Shown piece after piece: positions 57,563 through 64,000 of a stretch of 64,000 bases of DNA. This DNA comes from Megachile rotundata (taxonomy: Eukaryota > Arthropoda > Insecta > Hymenoptera > Megachilidae). The notes beneath the pieces are model-generated. The model had not been told where the DNA came from. It was given only the letters and a program-made list of their open reading frames with translations, and searched no databases. Numbering within the stretch: the stretch's first letter is position 1; each line of letters starts with the position of its first letter. The position numbers and the translations under genes are program-made. The DNA lies in NCBI RefSeq assembly GCF_050947335.1, contig NW_027473317.1:186001-250000 (forward strand), in the 5' to 3' direction.

Positions 57563-58512
57563 TATGACTTTTATTGTATGATTGTGATTGTATGATTGTG
57601 ATTGTATGATTGTGATTGTATGATTGTGATTGTATGATTGCGATTGTATGATTGTGATTGTATGATTTTGATTGTATGATTGTGATTGTATGATTGCGTT
57701 TGTATGATTGTGATTGTACGATAGTGATTGTATGATTGTGATTGTATGATAGTGATTGTGACATTGCGATTGTATGATTGCGATTGTATGATTGTGATGT
57801 ATGATTGTGATTGTATGATTGTGATTGTATGATTGTGATTGTATGATTGTGATTGTATGACTGTGATTGTATGATTGTGATTGTATGATAGTGATTGTGA
57901 TATTGCGATTGTATGATTGCCATTGTATGATTGCGATTGTATGATTGTGATTGCATGACTGTGATTGTATGATTGTGTTTGTATGATTGTGATTGTATGA
58001 TTGTGATTGTATAATTGTCATTGTATGATTGTGATTGTATGACTTTTATTGTATGATTGTGATTGTATGATTGTGATTGTATGATTGTGATTGTATGATT
58101 GTGATTGTATGATTGTGATTGTATGATTGTGATTGTATGATTGTGATTGTATGATTGCGTTTGTATGATTGTGATTGTACGATAGTGATTGTATGATTGT
58201 GATTGTATGATAGTGATTGTGACATTGCGATTGTATGATTGCGATTGTATGATTGTGATGTATGATTGTGATTGTATGATTGTGATTGTATGATTGTGAT
58301 TGTATGATTGTGATTGTATGACTGTGATTGTATGATTGTGATTGTATGATAGTGATTGTGATATTGCGATTGTATGATTGCCATTGTATGATTGCGATTG
58401 TATGATTGTGATTGCATGACTGTGATTGTATGATTGTGTTTGTATGATTGTGATTGTATGATTGTGATTGTATAATTGTCATTGTATGATTGTGATTGTA
58501 TGACTTTTATTG
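57563..58512 (+). repeat. Local 475/461-bp duplication
   Basis: The marker tatgacttttattg occurs at 57563, 58038 and 58499, giving two similar segments of 475 and 461 bp that differ by one unit. The related locus at 40033-40508 has only the first. The extra segment raises the offset between the two loci from 17,530 to 18,005 bp. Confidence 0.88.
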
Positions 58513-58680
58513 TATGATTGTGATTGTATGATTGTGATTGTATGATTGTGATTGTATGATTGTGATTGTATGATTGTGATTGTATGATTGTGATTGTATG
58601 ATTGTGATTGTATGATTGTGATTGTATGATTGTGATTGTATGATTGTGATTGTATGATTGTGATTGTATGATTGTGATTG
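58513..58680 (+). repeat. Canonical run, 12 units
   Basis: Twelve perfect units ahead of module 6, one more than in the related run at 40522. Confidence 0.93.
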
Positions 58681-60093
58681 TATGATCGTGATTGTATGAT
58701 CGTGATTGTATGATCGTGATTATATGATTCTGATTGTATGATTGTGATTATATGATTGTGATTGTATGATTGCGTTTGTATGATTGTGATTTTATGATAG
58801 TGATTGTATGATTGTGATTGTATGATAGTGATTGTGACATTGCGATTGTATGATTGCGATTGTAATATTGCGATTGTATGATTGTGAAGTATGATTGTGA
58901 TTGTATGATCGTGATTATATGATCATGATTGTATGATTGTGATTGTATGATTGTGATTATATGATTGTGATTGTATGATTGTGATTGTGTGAGTGTGATT
59001 GTATGATTGTGATAGTAAGATTGTGATTGTATGACTGTGATTGTATGATTGTGATTGTATGATAGTGATTGTGACATTGCGATTGTATGATTGCGATTGT
59101 ATGATTGTGATTGTATGATTGTGATTGTATGATTGTGATTGTATGATTTTAATTGTATGATTGTGATTGTATGATTGTGATTGCATGATTGCGACTGTAT
59201 GATTGTGATTGTATGATTTTGATTGCATGATTGTGATTGCATGACTGTGATTATATGATTGTGATTGTATGATCGTGATTGTATGATCGTGATTGTATGA
59301 TCGTGATTGTATGATCGTGATTGTATGATCGTGATTGTATGATCGTGATTGTATGATCGTGATTGTATGATCGTGATTGTATGATCGTGATTGTATGATC
59401 GTGATTGTATGATCGTGATTGTATGATTGTGATTGTACGATAGTGATTGTGACATTGCGATTGTATGATTGCGATTGTATGATTGTGATTGTATGACTGT
59501 GATTGTATGATTGTGATTGTATGATTGTGATTGTATGACTGTGATTGTATGATAGTGATTGTGATATTGCGATTGTATGATTGCGATTGTATGATTGTGA
59601 TTGCATGACTGTGATTGTATGATTGTGTTTGTATGATTGTGATTGTATGATTGTGATTGTATGATTGTCATTGTATGAATGTGATTGTATGACTTTTATT
59701 GTATGATTGTGATTGTATGATTGTGATGGTATGATTGTGATTGTATGATTGTTATTGTATGATTGTGATTGTATGATTGTGATTCTATGATTGCGATTGT
59801 ATGATTTTGATTGTATGATTGTGATTGCATGATTGAGATTGTATGATTGTGATTGTATGATTGTGATTGTATGATTGTGATTGTATGCTTGTGATTGTAT
59901 GATTGTGATTGTATAATTGTGATTATATGATTGTGATTGTATGATTGTGATTGTATGATTCCGTTTGTATGATTGTGATTGTATGATTGTGATTGTCACA
60001 TTGCGATTGTATGATTGCGATTTTATGATTGTGTTTGTATGATTGCGATTGTATGATTGCAATTTAATGAGTGTGATTATATGATTATGATTG
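58681..60093 (+). repeat. HOR module 6 (1,413 bp), related to module 2
   Basis: 205-bp segment (gaag 58886), 382-bp segment, C-variant run 59268-59421 (11 units), 41 further units, anchor 59996-60093. It shares tatgattccgtttg with modules 2 and 3. It is 28 bp shorter than module 2: one C-variant unit and one further unit. Confidence 0.9.
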
Positions 60094-61416
60094 TATGACT
60101 GTGATTGTATGATTGTGATTATATGATTGTGACTGTATGATTGCGTTTGTATGATTGTGATTGTACGATAGTGATTGTATGATTGTGATTGTATGATTGC
60201 GATTGTAATATTGCGATCGTATGATTGTGATTGTATGATTGTGATTGTATGATCGTGATTGTATGATCGTGATTGTATGATCGTGATTGTATGATCGTGA
60301 TTATATGATCGTGATTGTATGATTGTGATTGTATGATTGTGATTGTATGATTGTGATTGTATGCTTGTGATTGTATGATTGTGATGGTATAATTGTGATT
60401 ATATGATTGTGATTGTATGATTGCGTTTGTATGATTGTGATTGTACGATAGTGATTGTATGATTGTGATTGTATGATAGTGATTGTGACATTGCGATTGT
60501 ATGATTGCGATTGTAATATTGCGATTGTATGATTGTGATGTATGATTGTGATTGTATGATCGTGATTATATGATCGTGATTGTATGATCGTGATTGTATG
60601 ATCGTGATTGTATGATTGTGATTGTATGATTGAGATTGAATGATTGGAATTGTATGATTGTGATTGTATGATTGTGACTGTATGATAATGATTGTGACAT
60701 TGCGATTGTATGATTGCGATTGTAATATTGCGATTGTATGATTGTGATTGTATGATCGTGATTGTATGATCGTGATTGTATGATCGTGATTGTATGATCG
60801 TCATTGTATGATGGTGATTGTATGATCGTGATTGTATGATTGCGATTGTATGATTGTGATTGTATGACTGTGATTGTATGATTGTGATTGTATGATTGTG
60901 ATTGTATGATTGTGATTGTGTGACTGTGATTGTATGATTGTTATTGTATGATAGTGATTGTGATATTGCGATTGTATGATTGCGATTGTATGATTGTGAT
61001 TGCATGACTGTGATTGTATGATTGTGTTTGTATGATTGTGATTGTATGATTGTGCTTGTATGATTGTCATTGTATGATTGTGATTGTATGACTTTTATTG
61101 TATGATTGTGATTGTATGATTGTGATTGTATGATTGTGATTGTATGATTGTGATTGTATGATTGTGATTGTATGATTGTGATTGTATGATTGTGATTGTA
61201 TGATTGTGATTGTATGATTTTGATTGTATGATTGTGATTGCATGATTGTGATTGTATGACTGTGATTGTATGATAGTGATTGTGATATTGCGATTGTATG
61301 ATTGCGATTGTACGATTGTGATTGCATGACTGTGATTGTATGATTGTGTTTGTATGATTGTGATTGTATGATTGTGATTGTATGATTGTCATTGTATGAA
61401 TGTGATTGTATGACTT

Positions 61417-64000
61417 TTATTGTATGATTGAGATTGTATGATTGTGATTGTATGATTGTGATTGTATGATTGTGATTGTATGCTTGTGATTGTATGATTG
61501 TGATTGTATAATTGTGATTATATGATTGTGATTGTATGATTGCGTTTGTATGATTGTGATTGTACGATAGTGATTGTATGATTGTGATTGTATGATAGTG
61601 ATTGTGACATTGCGATTGTATGATTGCGATTGTAAGATTGTGATTGTATGATTGTGATTGTATGATTGTGATTGTATGATTTTAATTGTATGATTGTGAT
61701 TGTATGATTTTGATTGCATGATTGCGACTGTATGATTGTGATTGTGTGATTTTGATTGTATGATTGTGATTGCATGATTGTGATTATATGATTGTGATTG
61801 TATGATTGTGATTGTATGATTGTGATTGTATGATTGTCATTGTATGATTGTCATTGTATGATTGTGATTGTATGATTGTCATTGCATGATTGAGATTGTA
61901 TGATTGCGATTGTAATATTGCGATTGTATGATTGGGATTGTATGATTGTGATTGTATGATCGTGATTGTATGATCGTGATTGTATGATCGTGATTGTATG
62001 ATCGTGATTGTATGATTGTGATTGTACGATAGTGATTGTGACATTGCGATTGTATGATTGCGATTGTATGATTGTGATTGTATGACTGTGATTGTATGAT
62101 TGTGATTGTATGATTGTGATTGTATCATTGTGATTGTATGACTGTGACTGTATGATTGTGATTGTATGATAGTGATTGTGATATTGCGATTGTATGATCG
62201 TGATTGTATGATTGTGATTGTATGATTGTGATTATATGATTGTGATTGTATGATTGAGATTGAATGATTGGGATTGTATGATTGTGATTGTATGATTGTG
62301 ACTGTATGATTGCGATTGTAATATTGCGATTGTATGATTGTGATTGTATGATCGTGATTGTATGATCGTGATTGTATGATCGTGATTGTATGATCGTCAT
62401 TGTATGATGGTGATTGTATGATCGTGATTGTATGATTGTGATTGTATGATTGTGATTGTATGCTTGTGGTTGAATGATTGTGATTGTATGATTGTCATTG
62501 TATGATTGTCATTGTATGATTGTGATTGTATGATTGTCATTGCATGATTGTGATTGTATGATTGCGATTGTAATATTGCGATTGTATGATTGGGATTGTA
62601 TGATTGTGATTGTATGATCGTGATTGTATGATCGTGATTGTATGATCGTGATTGTATGATCGTGATTGTATGATCGTGATTGTATGATTGTGATTGTATG
62701 ATTGTGATTGTACGATAGTGATTGTGACATTGCGATTGTATGATTGCGATTGTATGATTGTGATTGTATGACTGTGATTGTATGATTGTGATTGTATGAT
62801 TGTGATTGTATCATTGTGATTGTATGACTGTGATTGTATGATTGTGATTGTATGATAGTGATTGTGATATTGCGATTGTATGATCGTGATTGTATGATTG
62901 TGATTGTGTGATTGTGATTGTATGATTGTGATTGTATGATTGTGATTGTATGATTGTGATTGTATGATTGTGATTGTATGATTGTGATTGTATGATCGTG
63001 ATTGTATGATCGTGATTGTATGATCGTGATTATATGATTCTGATTGTATGATTGTGATTATATGATTGTGATTGTATGATTGCGTTTGTATGATTGTGAT
63101 TTTATGATAGTGATTGTATGATTGCGATTGTATGATAGTGATTGTGACATTGCGATTGTATGATTGCGATTGTAATATTGCGATTGTATGATTGTGAAGT
63201 ATGATTGTGATTGTATGATCGTGATTATATGATCATGATTGTATGATTGTGATTGTATGATTGTGATTATATAATTGTGATTGTATGATTGTGATTGTAT
63301 GAGTGTGATTGTATGATTGTGATAGTAAGATTGTGATTGTATGACTGTGATTGTATGATTGTGATTGTATGATAGTGATTGTGACATTGCGATTGTATGA
63401 TTGCGATTGTATGATTGTGATTGTATGATTGTGATTGTATGATTGTGATTGTATGATTTTAATTGTATGATTGTGATTGTATGATTGTGATTGCATGATT
63501 GCGACTGTATGATTGTGATTGTATGATTTTGATTGCATGATTGTGATTGCATGACTGTGATTATATGATTGTGATTGTATGATCGTGATTGTATGATCGT
63601 GATTGTATGATCGTGATTGTATGATCGTGATTGTATGATCGTGATTGTATGATCGTGATTGTATGATCGTGATTGTATGATCGTGATTGTGTGATCGTGA
63701 TTGTATGATCGTGATTGTATGATCGTGATTGTATGATTTTGATTGTACGATAGTGATTGTGACATTGCGATTGTATGATTGCGATTGTATGATTGTGATT
63801 GTATGACTGTGATTGTATGACTGTGATTGTATGATTGTGATTGTATGACTGTGATTGTATGATAGTGATTGTGATATTGCGATTGTATGATTGCGATTGT
63901 ATGATTGTGATTGCATGACTGTGATTGTATGATTGTGTTTGTATGATTGTGATTGTATGATTGTGATTGTATGATTGTCATTGTATGAATGTGATTGTAT
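61417..64000 (+). repeat. Near-identical copy of 46756-49339 (offset 14,661 bp)
   Basis: All landmarks match at exactly 14,661 bp to the end of the window. I see two substitutions, both A-to-G within gtatg: near 62909 and in the C-variant run (gtgatcg near 63690). It includes the start of module 7: seven canonical-type units, 205-bp segment from 62991, gaag 63196, C-variant run 63578-63731 (11 units). The window ends before the expected anchor at about 64264. Confidence 0.9.

Larger units (their letters stand above)
1..64000. repeat. 14-bp satellite/minisatellite array filling the window
   Basis: The 14-bp unit tatgattgtgattg repeats head to tail, always in the same orientation, from the first base to the last. 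I found no inversion and no non-repeat insertion. Frequent variants are tatgatcgtgattg, tatgattgcgattg, tacgatagtgattg, tatgactgtgattg, tatgattttaattg, tatgacttttattg, tatgcttgtgattg and catgattgtgattg. Most units keep exactly 14 bp; rare 13- or 15-bp units shift the register. The unit can be read as gattgt followed by gattgtat, so it is itself an imperfect duplication of a hexamer. No function can be assigned from sequence. Heterochromatic satellite is the likely class because of length, lack of genes and nested duplications; this is inference. Confidence 0.98.

Noticed and set aside
1..64000. CRISPR array
   Set aside because: The repeats are contiguous 14-mers with no unique spacers of similar length, no longer conserved repeat and no cas genes.
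1..64000. Telomeric or G-quadruplex DNA
   Set aside because: The strand is G/T-rich, but the unit has only isolated G bases, no GGG runs, and I saw no TTAGGG, TTTAGGG or TTAGG blocks.
1..64000. Bacterial or phage origin
   Set aside because: No operon, ribosome-binding site or protein gene appears in 64 kb, and nested satellite duplications of this scale are typical of eukaryotic heterochromatin. The host remains unidentified.

Overview
The whole 64-kb window is one uninterrupted tandem-repeat array, and I see no gene in it. The unit is 14 bp, tatgattgtgattg on the + strand (reverse complement caatcacaatcata). At 14 bp per unit the window holds roughly 4,570 units, nearly all the consensus or carrying one to three substitutions. 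Neither end reaches unique flanking DNA. I see no tRNA, rRNA, transposon, CRISPR array, canonical telomere repeat or conventional coding sequence. The canonical unit has G4 A3 T7 and no C, so the + strand is G/T-rich and almost C-free. The size and nested duplication structure point to eukaryotic satellite DNA (pericentromeric, subtelomeric, sex- or B-chromosome type heterochromatin, or a giant minisatellite). The sequence alone does not identify the species.

The many long minus-strand reading frames are a property of the repeat. The C/A-rich strand has no stop triplet in the canonical unit in any frame. Because 14 is not a multiple of 3, all three frames read the same circular 14-residue peptide (QSQSYNHNHTITII). 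The frames begin and end where variant units supply plus-strand CAT, or TTA/CTA/TCA. I therefore annotate no CDS.

Layout. From 1 to about 23 kb the array mixes many variant units, with five dispersed copies of a strongly diverged 119-bp block holding two perfect 10-bp palindromes. From about 23.4 to 28.5 kb there is a 2,307-bp tandem duplication with the start of a third copy, and nested 420-bp duplications inside it. From about 27.6 to 37.3 kb there are dispersed ~2.4-kb duplicates (offset 7,232 bp). From 37.3 kb to the end a higher-order repeat (HOR) dominates.

The HOR module reads in order: a run of canonical units (2 to 14), a constant 205-bp segment, a constant 382-bp segment, a run of C-variant units (11 to 13 in these modules), about 38 to 42 further units, and a 98-bp anchor block. 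Module lengths differ only by multiples of 14 bp. Whole modules are copied in tandem (3,330 bp) and over long distances (offsets 17,530 and 14,661 bp) with very few differences. The picture is a rapidly and recently rearranging satellite in which copy-number change is concentrated in the homogeneous runs.
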